From assembly GCF_024612015.1 (NCBI RefSeq), contig NZ_CP102512.1, forward strand, positions 3,038,001 through 3,102,000: a DNA stretch of 64,000 nucleotides. Reading direction: 5' to 3'. This document shows, piece by piece, positions 38,774 through 46,786 of the stretch. Made by a program: the position numbers and the translations under genes. The number at the start of each line of letters is the position of its first letter. The first letter of the stretch is position 1. The notes under the pieces are model-generated. The model saw only the letters and a list, made by a program, of their open reading frames with translations, was not told the origin of the DNA and did not search any database. The DNA is from Streptomyces sp. CA-210063 (GTDB lineage: Bacteria; Actinomycetota; Actinomycetes; Streptomycetales; Streptomycetaceae).

Positions 38774-39718
38774 TCAGTCGTCCTTCTCGGCGGTCTTCTG
38801 GATCTCGCCGAGGACCTCTTCGGGCTCGGCACTCGACACGGCGGTACCGATGCGCTGCTTCACCGCGCCCTCGACGGTCGCCCAGTTCGGGTTGTCGGTG
38901 GGTGCGAACCGCGCGCCCGACAGCGCGTCGACGAACGGCTTGTAGTAGGCGGCGTCCGAACTCAGCGCGTCACCGGCCGACTCGGCGACCGAGAGGACCC
39001 CCTCGGTGGACAGGAACTTCGAGGCGTTCTTCCTCTGGTAGAAGAAGTCGAGGAACTTCTTGACGGCCTCGGGGTTCTTGTCCTCGTCCTTCTTGAAGGC
39101 CACCAGGTAGTCCTGGACACCGAGCGTGTGGTGCGTCGTACCGTCCTTGCTCGGCAGCGGCGCGACGCCGTAGTTCAGGTTCTTGTCGACCGTGTCGATG
39201 AAGCCCTTGCGCATGAAGACGGCACCGTTGATCATGCCGATCCTGCCCTGGGCGAACTGGTTGAAGACGTCCTTGCGGTTGGTGGCCTCGGGGTTGGGCT
39301 GGGTCAGACCGGCCTTGGTGAGCTTTCGCAGGAACTCCAGCGTCTCCACGTTGGCCCGCTGGTCGACGGCCCACTGTCCCGACCTGTCGGTCCAGCCGCC
39401 GCCGTTGTTCATCGCCCAGATGGAGAACTCGGCCTGGGCCTCCTCCGCGCCGAGCGGCAGGCCCAGCGGGATGTCCCCGGCCTTCTTCATCTTCTCGGCG
39501 GCGTCCTCGACCTCGGCCCAGCTGGACGGCGGCCGGGAGATCCCGGCCTTGTCGAAGATGTCCTTGTAGGGCTGGGTGTCGTCGTCGTACCTCGCGGCCA
39601 CGAATCTGATCGTCTTTCCGTCGGCGTCGCCACCGCCGGACGAACCTCCCTTGCCGCATCCGGTGAGGACCAGGGCGAGGGCCACACCTGCTGCGATATC
39701 GACGAGGTGCCGTTTCAC
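38774..39718 (-). CDS. Extracellular sugar-binding lipoprotein with internal deletion
   Basis: A 314-residue protein with a GTG start. A lipoprotein signal ends LVLTGC (Cys21). After KTIRFVAARYDDDTQPY the sequence jumps straight to KDIFDKAGI with PPSSWAEVEDAAEK. In normal family members (about 420 residues) roughly 100 residues lie between these blocks, so part of the N-terminal lobe is missing, in frame. The rest, with FAQGRIGMINGAVFMRKGF, is normal. The binding site is probably destroyed. The partner permeases are also remnants, so this is likely a decayed importer. It is annotated as a CDS because the frame is open. Confidence 0.8.
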   Translation of the reverse strand: MKRHLVDIAAGVALALVLTGCGKGGSSGGGDADGKTIRFVAARYDDDTQPYKDIFDKAGISRPPSSWAEVEDAAEKMKKAGDIPLGLPLGAEEAQAEFSIWAMNNGGGWTDRSGQWAVDQRANVETLEFLRKLTKAGLTQPNPEATNRKDVFNQFAQGRIGMINGAVFMRKGFIDTVDKNLNYGVAPLPSKDGTTHHTLGVQDYLVAFKKDEDKNPEAVKKFLDFFYQRKNASKFLSTEGVLSVAESAGDALSSDAAYYKPFVDALSGARFAPTDNPNWATVEGAVKQRIGTAVSSAEPEEVLGEIQKTAEKDD

Positions 39719-39755
39719 GGGGTACCCACCTTCACTGCAACCGAGTGATTTTTTC

Positions 39756-39781
39756 TGCTTGAAAATAGCCAAGATCAAGCA
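39756..39781. promoter_or_regulatory. Inverted repeat TGCTTGA-N12-TCAAGCA, candidate DeoR operator
   Basis: The two 7-base arms are perfect. They lie in the divergent gap between the solute-binding protein gene and the SIS gene. The same heptamer occurs before the aldolase gene, consistent with one regulator for both units. Confidence 0.6.
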
Positions 39782-39881
39782 TCAGCATCCATCATGCCCA
39801 ACAGTTCGCGCATGATGTCAAGGGCCGACGGTTACCACTCGGTTGTGCCGCGGCCCATGAGCACGGAGACGGGAGCCCTTC

Positions 39882-40781
39882 ATGAGTCGGACCGAGATCG
39901 AGATCGCCACCCAGCCCGAATGCTGGCGCCGCGCCACCGAACTGGCACGGCGGCCGGACGACCCCGCGTGCGCGGCCATGCCCAGGCCCGGTGAGCGGGT
40001 CGCCGTCGTGGGCTGCGGCACCTCCTGGTTCATGGCCCACGCCTACGCGGCGCTCCGGGAATCCGGGGGCCACGGGGAGACGGACGCCTTCCCGGCCTCC
40101 GAGATGCCGACCGGCCGGGCCTACGACCGGGTGGTCGCGCTGACCCGGTCGGGCACCACCTCGGAGGTGCTGGAACTGCTCGGCCGGTTCCGCGGGCGGA
40201 CCCCCACCGTCGCGGTCACCGCGGACCCGGCGACCCCGGTCATGGACGTCGCCGACGCGGCCGTCGTGCTCGACTTCGCCGACGAGACGTCGGTGGTGCA
40301 GACCAGGTTCGCCACCACCGAGCTGGTGCTGCTGCGCGCCCTGCTCGGTGAGGATCTCGGCCATCTGGAGGCGCAGGCCGCATCGGCGCTGGTGGAGCCA
40401 CTGCCCGAAGAGCTCCTGAGTGCCGAGCAGTTCACCTTCCTCGGGCGGGGCTGGGCGTACGGGATCGCCCAGGAAGCCGCCCTGAAGATGCGCGAGGCGG
40501 CGGGCGCGTGGACGGAGGCGTACCCGGTGATGGAGTACCGGCACGGGCCGATCAGCATCACCGGACCGGGCCGGGTGGCCTGGTGGTTCGGCGATCCGGC
40601 GGCCGTTCCCGGCGGCCTGCCGGAGGAGATCGCGCGCACCGGCGGCCGGCTGGTCGCCCTCGGGCGCGACCCGCTGGCCGACCTGATCGTGGTGCAGCGG
40701 CTGGCCGCGGCCCTCGGCGGGATGCGCGGGCTCGACCCGGACAACCCCCGCCATCTGACCCGCTCGGTGATTCTGACCTGA
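39882..40781 (+). CDS. SIS domain sugar-phosphate isomerase/deaminase-like protein
   Basis: A 299-residue protein. The first SIS domain has VAVVGCGTSWFMAHAYAALR, ALTRSGTTSEVLELL and the second FLGRGWAYGIAQEAALKMRE, AYPVMEYRHGPISI. The order resembles the isomerase half of GlmS and AgaS-type ketosamine-phosphate enzymes. No glutaminase domain is present. With the class II aldolase and DeoR regulator it suggests catabolism of an amino sugar. It is intact although the transporter genes beside it are decayed. Confidence 0.85.
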   Translation: MSRTEIEIATQPECWRRATELARRPDDPACAAMPRPGERVAVVGCGTSWFMAHAYAALRESGGHGETDAFPASEMPTGRAYDRVVALTRSGTTSEVLELLGRFRGRTPTVAVTADPATPVMDVADAAVVLDFADETSVVQTRFATTELVLLRALLGEDLGHLEAQAASALVEPLPEELLSAEQFTFLGRGWAYGIAQEAALKMREAAGAWTEAYPVMEYRHGPISITGPGRVAWWFGDPAAVPGGLPEEIARTGGRLVALGRDPLADLIVVQRLAAALGGMRGLDPDNPRHLTRSVILT

Positions 40782-41133
40782 GCCCGGCCGGGCCCCGGCA
40801 GCCTTGGCCGCCACCGTCGGCCACCAGACCCGCCCCAGGCATCGAAAACCGCCCGGATCGGGCGCCGTTCACACGGAATTCACAGCCGATCTCCCCGGGT
40901 CCGCGGCCTCCCGAGGCAGAGCGCGGACCCGGAAAAACAGCCGTCACCAGGGCCGGGAGTGGCCAGTGTTGCTGCCGATAAATCATGGAGGCGAGTGTTG
41001 ACAGCTGACGTTTATCGCCAGAACATGAACAGAAATACGCATGATCTTGCTGTGCTGCTCCATCACTCCATGCCCCCGCCCCGCAGGACGGCGGGAGCCG
41101 GGCGGCTCGACCCGGCGGCATCGAGGGCCACGC
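40782..41133. other. Intergenic, no gene seen
   Basis: About 350 bases after the SIS gene. A TTGACA at about 40997 followed by AT-richer sequence could be a promoter, but no gene follows on that strand. No frame here has plausible coding character. Confidence 0.45.
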
Positions 41134-41178
41134 GTAAGGGGCGCCCCCACGGCGTATCGCTGTGGGGACGCCCCTTAC
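41134..41178 (-). terminator. Long terminator hairpin after the EF-hand gene
   Basis: Arms 41134-41154 and 41158-41178 (GTAAGGGGCG with CGCCCCTTAC at the base) pair at 19 of 21 positions. The hairpin lies ten bases past the EF-hand gene's stop. Confidence 0.75.
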
Positions 41179-41187
41179 ACATGCCGC

Positions 41188-41400
41188 TCACTTGCTCAGG
41201 TGGCCCCAGAACTCGTCGAACGACAGAAGCTTGTCGCCGTTGAGGTCGCGGGTGCGGATGATGACCTCCGCCACGGACTCGGTGACGTTCCAGTCGCCCT
41301 CCTGGGCCAGGGCGGTCTTGAACTCGGCGGCGGTGATGAACCCGTCCCCGTCCGAGTCGATCCGCTGGAACTCCTTGCGCGCTGCCTCGATGTCCGCCAC
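41188..41400 (-). CDS. Small EF-hand calcium-binding protein
   Basis: A 70-residue calmodulin-like protein, GTG start after AAGGGG. Two EF-hand loops are clear: DSDGDGFITAAEF (residues about 15-27) and DLNGDKLLSFDEF (about 52-64). Both keep the Asp/Asn/Glu ligands. Streptomyces has several such proteins (Cab family) that may buffer or sense calcium in aerial growth. It may be co-transcribed with the merR gene 72 bases upstream. Confidence 0.92.
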   Translation of the reverse strand: MADIEAARKEFQRIDSDGDGFITAAEFKTALAQEGDWNVTESVAEVIIRTRDLNGDKLLSFDEFWGHLSK

Positions 41401-41472
41401 CGATCCGCCCCTTCTTGGTGCCCTGCCGTCTCTCCGGCAGTCCTGCCGACAGTCCTACTGACGCAGGTCAGA

Positions 41473-42387
41473 TTATCCGGCCACGCGAGCACGGAGTGCG
41501 GCGACCACCCACGCGAACTCCTCGGTGTGCGTCGACAGCGGCTCCACACCCCGCACCAGCGCGGCCAGTTCCCGGAACCGGGCCATCTCGGCGTGGGCCG
41601 CCGAGGTGACGCGGTCCAGCAGGACGGCCCGGTCGGCGTCACCGAGCAGCCCGGCCAGCACCTCCTCGGCGGCGGGCGAGGCCGGGTCGACGCCCTCCCC
41701 CAGCGCCTCCCCCGCGAGCTGCACCAGACGGCTCATGAACCACAGGGAGGTGCCCGCCGGCACCTCCGGCCCCCGGTCCGCCGCGTTGAACTCGACCGTC
41801 TGCCGCATCCGCGCCCGGAACCCCGGGTCCTGGAGCATCTCGGCCAGCTCCACCCAGGCGTCCACCTGCTCCGGCGTGGGGTCCTCCGGCAGATCCGCGA
41901 GGCCGAACCTCAGCCGCGTACGGATGTCGGGGTCCGCGGTGTCCAGGTCCCCGAAGGTCTCCTCCATGAAGTCGTCGATGATCCGCCCGCGTTCGGCGGC
42001 GGACAGCCTGGCCAGTCTGTTCATCAGTGTCATCTCCTCCGCGGTCGAGCCGCGTCGCGCCACGGTCGACAGCACCGCCCGGGTCACCTTCAGAGCACGG
42101 ATCTGCGCGTCCAGCGCGGCCACATGGGCGGCCGCCACCTCCGCGACGGTCGTCTCGCCCGCGAGCACCCGCCGTACGTGGTCCAGGCCGAGCCCCAGCT
42201 CCCGCAGGGTGCGGACGAGTTCGAGCCGGGCCACGGACTCGGCGTCGTACAGCCGGTAGCCGCCCGCGCTGCGGGTGACCGGGTGCAGGACGCCCTCGTC
42301 GGACCAGTAGCGGATCGTGCGGACGGACAGACCGGAGCCGCGGGCGAGCTGCCCGATGGTGAAAAGGCCGGTGCCTGTCTCGATCAT
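41473..42387 (-). CDS. MerR family transcriptional regulator
   Basis: A 304-residue protein from the ATG at 42387. The N-terminal MerR HTH reads FTIGQLARGSGLSVRTIRYW, SDEGVLHPVTRSAGGYRLYD. The dimerisation helix and a long C-terminal helical domain (about 130-304) follow. I see no Cys cluster for metal sensing, so the ligand may be organic. It is divergent from a GNAT gene with about 49 bases between starts. Such close spacing fits control of both from one MerR site. Confidence 0.9.
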   Translation of the reverse strand: MIETGTGLFTIGQLARGSGLSVRTIRYWSDEGVLHPVTRSAGGYRLYDAESVARLELVRTLRELGLGLDHVRRVLAGETTVAEVAAAHVAALDAQIRALKVTRAVLSTVARRGSTAEEMTLMNRLARLSAAERGRIIDDFMEETFGDLDTADPDIRTRLRFGLADLPEDPTPEQVDAWVELAEMLQDPGFRARMRQTVEFNAADRGPEVPAGTSLWFMSRLVQLAGEALGEGVDPASPAAEEVLAGLLGDADRAVLLDRVTSAAHAEMARFRELAALVRGVEPLSTHTEEFAWVVAALRARVAG

Positions 42388-42436
42388 GTCTGCGAGTGTG
42401 GGCCTTCCAGTGGGTGGAGACTCAAGGAGCACGGCG

Positions 42437-43093
42437 TTGGAGAGCTTGCGGGACATTCTGGATGCGGCGGCCCTGGGTGTCTTCCCGCCGCCGGACGGCG
42501 GCACGACCGTCGTCCCCCAGCCCTCGCCCCGCGACGCGGGCGTCCTCGCCTTCACGGCACACTCCGTCGTCTTCACGGACGAGGATCCGGACTGGGTGTA
42601 CGAGACGCTGGCGGCCGCGGAGTGCGACCCGCTGGCCGCGAGCATGAACCCACGGTTCCTGGCGGCCTTCATGGAACGGACGGGTCGCACGTCCGAGACC
42701 ATCGACGCGATGCTGGTCGCCTCACCCCTGCCGGGCGAACCGCCGCTCCCGCTGAAGGAGATAGAGGACGCCGGGCATCCCCGCGTCGGGTACGCGCGGC
42801 GGCGCCGTGACGACGTACGGGTCTGGACGACGGACGGCGGTGTACTGACGACGGGCCGTGGAATCGCCGGGCGGCTGGAGGTCTCGGTCGAGGTGTACGA
42901 GCGCTCCGCGCGGGGGCCTGTCGTACGGCACCGGGGGCTGGGCCGGGCGCTGGTGACCGCCGCACGGCATCTCGTCGCCGAGCCGCTGTGGGCGCAGATC
43001 GCGCCGGGGAACGCCCGCAGCATGCGGGCGTTCCAGTCGGCCGGCTACCTCATCGTCGGCTCGGAGGCGCTGCTTCAGTGCCAGGGCTCGTAG
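42437..43093 (+). CDS. GNAT family N-acetyltransferase
   Basis: A 218-residue protein. A TTG at 42437, seven bases after AAGGAG, was chosen; earlier in-frame starts would overlap the merR gene start. The C-terminal half has the acetyl-CoA loop RHRGLGRALVTAA and the ending APGNARSMRAFQSAGYLIVG, typical of GNAT enzymes. The substrate is unknown. Its last 19 bases overlap the convergent ADP-ribosyltransferase gene. Confidence 0.82.
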   Translation: MESLRDILDAAALGVFPPPDGGTTVVPQPSPRDAGVLAFTAHSVVFTDEDPDWVYETLAAAECDPLAASMNPRFLAAFMERTGRTSETIDAMLVASPLPGEPPLPLKEIEDAGHPRVGYARRRRDDVRVWTTDGGVLTTGRGIAGRLEVSVEVYERSARGPVVRHRGLGRALVTAARHLVAEPLWAQIAPGNARSMRAFQSAGYLIVGSEALLQCQGS

Positions 43094-43746
43094 GACGGGT
43101 TGCTCTCGCAGTCGCTCATCTTCTCCGTCTTGGTCTTCTTGTCGACCGGGCAGACACCGATGATGTACTGCGGCTTGATGCCGCCGGGGAAGGCCACCTC
43201 CACCTGGTCGGCCCACTTGTGCTGGTCGCCGATGGTCCTGTTGACGTCGACGCCGCCGGGAGCGTCGATGTAGTAGTTGTAGCCGGACTTGTACCAGGTC
43301 TTGTACAGGTCGTGGTCGTACGTCGTGGAGACGTACGGCGAGGGCTGGTTGACCAGGACGTACTGCTCGATGTCGTACTGCCCGTCGATGACGTCCTTGG
43401 GATGGAAGCCCTGCTCGAAGACGATCGCCGGGCCCCGGCTGTCGCTGCGGTAGAGCGTGCCGCAGGTCTCGCGCCAGACCGGGTCGGGGGTGATGCGGTC
43501 GACGTCCACGCGGCGGTCGACGGCGGCGTGGACCGGGTCCTCGAACTGGGGACAGGTGGGGGCGGCAGCCCCCACAACGGCAGGGGCGGCGGCCCTCGCG
43601 AAGGCGGGAGCGGCCGCGGCCTTGGCCGAAGGGGAGGCATGGGTCTGCGCCGGAGCGGTCGCGGCGGAGGTCGCGAGGACGGCGGAGACGGACAGGGCGA
43701 CGGCGGCGGCCCGGCGCCGCAGGCGAGTTGTGATCATGGAGAGCAC
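43075..43746 (-). CDS. Secreted Scabin/pierisin-like mono-ADP-ribosyltransferase
   Basis: A 223-residue protein with a cleavable-type signal (RRAAAVALSVSAVLATSAAT, then AQA-like APAQTHA). The start may be GTG 43746 or ATG 43737. The ADP-ribosyltransferase core is clear: R100 in LYRSDSRGP, the S140-T-T motif in PSPYVSTTYDHDLY, and Q181-x-E183 in ADQVEVAFPGGI. Q-x-E instead of E-x-E, and the STT context, match the Scabin/ScARP/pierisin group, which modifies guanine in DNA or nucleosides. Four cysteines (65, 95, 199, 213) could form disulfides. No immunity or antitoxin gene is seen beside it. Host target and role are unknown. Confidence 0.85.
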   Translation of the reverse strand: MLSMITTRLRRRAAAVALSVSAVLATSAATAPAQTHASPSAKAAAAPAFARAAAPAVVGAAAPTCPQFEDPVHAAVDRRVDVDRITPDPVWRETCGTLYRSDSRGPAIVFEQGFHPKDVIDGQYDIEQYVLVNQPSPYVSTTYDHDLYKTWYKSGYNYYIDAPGGVDVNRTIGDQHKWADQVEVAFPGGIKPQYIIGVCPVDKKTKTEKMSDCESNPSYEPWH

Positions 43747-43821
43747 GATCTCGGCTGGACGGCGCCGGGCCGGGGACCCTCACTCGTATGGAGGCGTGTC
43801 AGCCCGCCCGGTTGTCATGTG

Positions 43822-45057
43822 TCATCGGAAGATGCCGGTGTGGCCGAGGGAGTAGCGGCCGGGCTGCGGGTACACCGCGAGGCCGTGCGGGCCGCTGCCG
43901 ACGGGGATGCGGGCGAGCTGCTCCCCGCTGCGGGTGTCGATGGCGTACACCTCGGAGTCGTAGCGGCCGGAGAGCCACAGGACCTTGCCGTCGGCGGAGA
44001 CGCCGCCCATGTCGGGGCTGCCGCCGTCGGGGAGGTGCCACTTCTTGGTGAGCTTGTTCTTGGTGAAGTCGAAGACGGAGACGGTGCCCTCGCCGCGGTT
44101 GGAGACGTACATCTCGCGGGAGTCGCGGCCGACGTACAGCCCGTGGGTGCCCTTGCCGGTGGGCAGCAGTGTCGGCTGGTCGAACGTGTCGCCGTCGAGG
44201 ACCCACATGCCGTCGGCCATCATGTCGGCGATGTAGAAGCGTTTGCCGTCGGGTGAGATCTTCACGTCCTGCGGCATGGCCCCCTCGAACGGAAGTTTCT
44301 GCTGCCCGATCACCTTCATCTTCTCGGTGTCGACCTTCAGCAACTCACCGCTGAACTCGCACGACACGATGAAGTACGTGCCGTCGATCGAGAAGTCGGC
44401 GTGGTTGACGCCGTAGCAGGTGACCGGCTCGGTCTTGACCCGCTTCATGGTGTGCGGGTCACGGAAGACGAGTTCGCGGTCGAGGGAGGCCATCACGACG
44501 GCGTACTTGCCGTTCGGGGTGAAGTACAGGTTGTACGGGTCGTGCACCTCGACCGGCTTGCCCGCCTTCCCCGTCCTGGGGTCGATGGGGGTGAGGGTGT
44601 GGCCGCGGTTGTTGTTGACCCACAGGGTCTTCAGGTCCCAGGACGGCACGACGTGCTGGGGCTGGCGGCCCACCGGGATCGTCTCGATGATCTCGTACGT
44701 GTTCGGGTCGATGACGGAGACGGTGTCCGACTCGCTGTTGGGGACGTAGACCCGGGACGGGAAGTCCTTGACCACCGGGGAGAGCTGATTCGGTCGGTCG
44801 GCGGCGTAGACGTCCTTGGGGTCCAGCACGGGCGGCATGCCGTGCAGTCCCCGGACCGCCGTCCGTTGCTTCTTCTTCCGCTCGGCCGCTTCGGCTTCGG
44901 CGGCGGCCCGGTCGGCCCGGATCCGCTGCTCCTGCTGATCGGTCCCGGTCTCGGAGCCGCACGCGGCCACGGCGGCGAGGACGGCGGCCGCGAGAAGGGC
45001 GCGCTGCACGAGGTTGCGCTGCATGAGGGGGGTGCGGGGCGTGGTCACGCGCACCAT
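43822..45057 (-). CDS. YVTN-type beta-propeller lipoprotein
   Basis: A 411-residue protein. A lipobox ends LAAVAAC (Cys33 from the start at 45057); ATG 45024 is an alternative start. A charged coil (RADRAAAEAEAAERKKKQR) precedes seven-bladed repeats such as RVYVPNSESDTVSVIDPNTY, VNNNRGHTLTPIDP and EMYVSNRGEGTVSVFDF. These are YVTN/lactonase-type propellers. No enzyme residues can be assigned; it may be a surface scaffold or nitrite-reductase-like propeller without haem. Confidence 0.8.
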   Translation of the reverse strand: MVRVTTPRTPLMQRNLVQRALLAAAVLAAVAACGSETGTDQQEQRIRADRAAAEAEAAERKKKQRTAVRGLHGMPPVLDPKDVYAADRPNQLSPVVKDFPSRVYVPNSESDTVSVIDPNTYEIIETIPVGRQPQHVVPSWDLKTLWVNNNRGHTLTPIDPRTGKAGKPVEVHDPYNLYFTPNGKYAVVMASLDRELVFRDPHTMKRVKTEPVTCYGVNHADFSIDGTYFIVSCEFSGELLKVDTEKMKVIGQQKLPFEGAMPQDVKISPDGKRFYIADMMADGMWVLDGDTFDQPTLLPTGKGTHGLYVGRDSREMYVSNRGEGTVSVFDFTKNKLTKKWHLPDGGSPDMGGVSADGKVLWLSGRYDSEVYAIDTRSGEQLARIPVGSGPHGLAVYPQPGRYSLGHTGIFR

Positions 45058-45122
45058 TTATAGGGAGCCGCTCCCGGAAACATGATGATTGACCCGATTG
45101 ACGGAGATGCGCGTTGCGCGCC

Positions 45123-45626
45123 TCACCGGTCCGCGACCCTCATCTCGAACCACGTCGTCTTCCCGCGCGGCAGCAGATCGACGCCCCACCGGTCCGAGAG
45201 CTTGTCGACGAGGAACAGCCCCCGCCCGCTGATGTCCATCTCCTGCACCGGCATCAGACACGGCAGCCCTCGTGAGGGATCACGTACCTCGACCCGGATC
45301 CAGCCGGGCCGGCGGCGCATGCGGAGGCCGAAGACGCGGGCCCCGGTGTGCCGTACGGCGTTGCCGACGAGTTCGGAGACGAGGAGGACCGCGTCCTCGG
45401 TCATCTTCGGCGAGAGCCGCCACTGGCGCAGGACGACGACCTGGGCGAGCCGCCGGGCGGTGGCCGCGGACTCGGGACGGGACGGCAGCGGGACCTCTGC
45501 TTCGGTCGGATCGCCGAACAACTCCAGTGCCTTCTGCGCCCGTTCGTCCTCGATCGCAGGTGACCAACGCGCCGCGGTCGCACTCCCGTGCCGCCGCGGC
45601 TGTTCGATACCCTCCAGCCCCGCCAT
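45123..45626 (-). CDS. Anti-sigma-type ATP-binding protein (HATPase_c, RsbW-like)
   Basis: A 167-residue protein from the ATG at 45626. The GHKL ATPase motifs are DAVLLVSELVGNAVRHTG (N box) and RVEVRDPSRGLPCL with SGRGLFLVDKLSDRWGV (G boxes). Such single-domain proteins are abundant in Streptomyces and act as switch kinases or anti-sigma factors. No partner anti-anti-sigma gene is adjacent. Confidence 0.85.
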   Translation of the reverse strand: MAGLEGIEQPRRHGSATAARWSPAIEDERAQKALELFGDPTEAEVPLPSRPESAATARRLAQVVVLRQWRLSPKMTEDAVLLVSELVGNAVRHTGARVFGLRMRRRPGWIRVEVRDPSRGLPCLMPVQEMDISGRGLFLVDKLSDRWGVDLLPRGKTTWFEMRVADR

Positions 45627-45680
45627 GCCCCCATCATGGCCGCCCCGGGCCCTGCTCGGGGCCGTTCCGGAGGAATACAA

Positions 45681-45705
45681 CCCCCGGAACCAACCATTCC
45701 GGGGG
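45681..45705 (-). promoter_or_regulatory. Leader hairpin before the anti-sigma-type gene
   Basis: A perfect 9-bp stem (CCCCCGGAA / TTCCGGGGG) with a 7-base loop lies about 55 bases upstream of the gene on the minus strand. It may be an RNA structure in the leader or a terminator of an unseen transcript. Confidence 0.5.
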
Positions 45706-45921
45706 TTTCGGATGACATATGCCAGCGGCAACAAAAGTCGCGCAACAGCCCACGTGACCAGCGCGAACCACCCGGACTCCGGTCGACGCCAAGACCCTTG
45801 GGCAAGGATCTCTTAAGGCTGCCTTAAGGCTCGGACAAACCGCCCCTTCGGGGGACGCGGGTAATACATCGCGTCAACTGCAAGGCGATCAGCGGAACTT
45901 GTGGAGCGGATTCCGGCGCCG

Positions 45922-46689
45922 TCAGACGAACTTCGCCTTGCCCGGCCCCTCCTCCACGAAGCTCCGCATCCCGCGCTCCCGGTCCTCCGTGGCGAACAGC
46001 CCCGCGAACCAGTTCCGCTCGATCGCGAGCCCGGTCTCCAGGTCGGTCTCCAGCCCCGCGTCGATCGACTCCTTGGCGGCCCGCAGCGCGATCGCCGGCC
46101 CCTGGGCGAGCCGCGCGGCCCACGTGCGCGCGGCGGTGTACACCTCGTCGGCCGGGACGACCCGGTCCACCAGACCGAGCGTCAGGGCCTCGTCCGCCTT
46201 GACCATGCGGCCGGTGAAGATGAGGTCCTTGGCCTTGGAGGGGCCGACGAGACGGGCCAGCCGCTGGGTGCCGCCCGCGCCCGGGATCACCCCGAGCAGG
46301 ATCTCCGGCTGGCCGAGCTTCGCGTTCTCCCCGGCGATCCGGTAGTCCGCGCACAGGGCCAGCTCGCAACCGCCGCCCAGCGCATAGCCCGTGACGGCCG
46401 CGACGACCGGCTTGGGGATACGGGCCACGGCGCTGAAGGAGTCCTGCAGGGCCCGGGACCGCGCGACCATCGCCGCGTGGTCCATCGCCTGCATCTCCTT
46501 GATGTCCGCGCCCGCCGCGAACACCTTCTCTCCTCCGTAGAGGATCACGGCGCGTACGTCGTCCCGGACCGCCGCCTCCTCGGCGAGTTCCCTGAGGCGG
46601 TCCTGGGTGGCGATGTCCAGGGCGTTCATGGGCGGCCGGTCGAGGCGGATCGTGCCGACACCTTCGGCGACTTCGAGATGCACAGTCAT
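45922..46689 (-). CDS. Enoyl-CoA hydratase/isomerase family protein
   Basis: A 255-residue crotonase-fold enzyme. Conserved parts are VFAAGADIKEM (oxyanion hole), GYALGGGCELALCADYRIAG, and QPEILLGVIPGAGGTQRL with both catalytic glutamates in place. It adds water to trans-2-enoyl-CoA in fatty acid or branched-chain degradation. It stands alone, so the exact substrate is not evident. 99 bases separate its start from the neighbouring gene's stop. Confidence 0.92.
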   Translation of the reverse strand: MTVHLEVAEGVGTIRLDRPPMNALDIATQDRLRELAEEAAVRDDVRAVILYGGEKVFAAGADIKEMQAMDHAAMVARSRALQDSFSAVARIPKPVVAAVTGYALGGGCELALCADYRIAGENAKLGQPEILLGVIPGAGGTQRLARLVGPSKAKDLIFTGRMVKADEALTLGLVDRVVPADEVYTAARTWAARLAQGPAIALRAAKESIDAGLETDLETGLAIERNWFAGLFATEDRERGMRSFVEEGPGKAKFV

Positions 46690-46717
46690 GAGGGCAGGTT
46701 AACGGGGACTAACGACA

Positions 46718-46751
46718 ACGGCCCCGGTGCGGTACGTCACACCGGGGCCGT
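46718..46751 (-). terminator. Terminator after L,D-transpeptidase 1
   Basis: A perfect 12-bp stem (ACGGCCCCGGTG / CACCGGGGCCGT) with a 10-base loop lies 36 bases past the stop of the minus-strand transpeptidase gene. Confidence 0.75.
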
Positions 46752-46786
46752 ATCTCAGGAGCTCAAGCGGGCTCAAGCGGCGGCGC

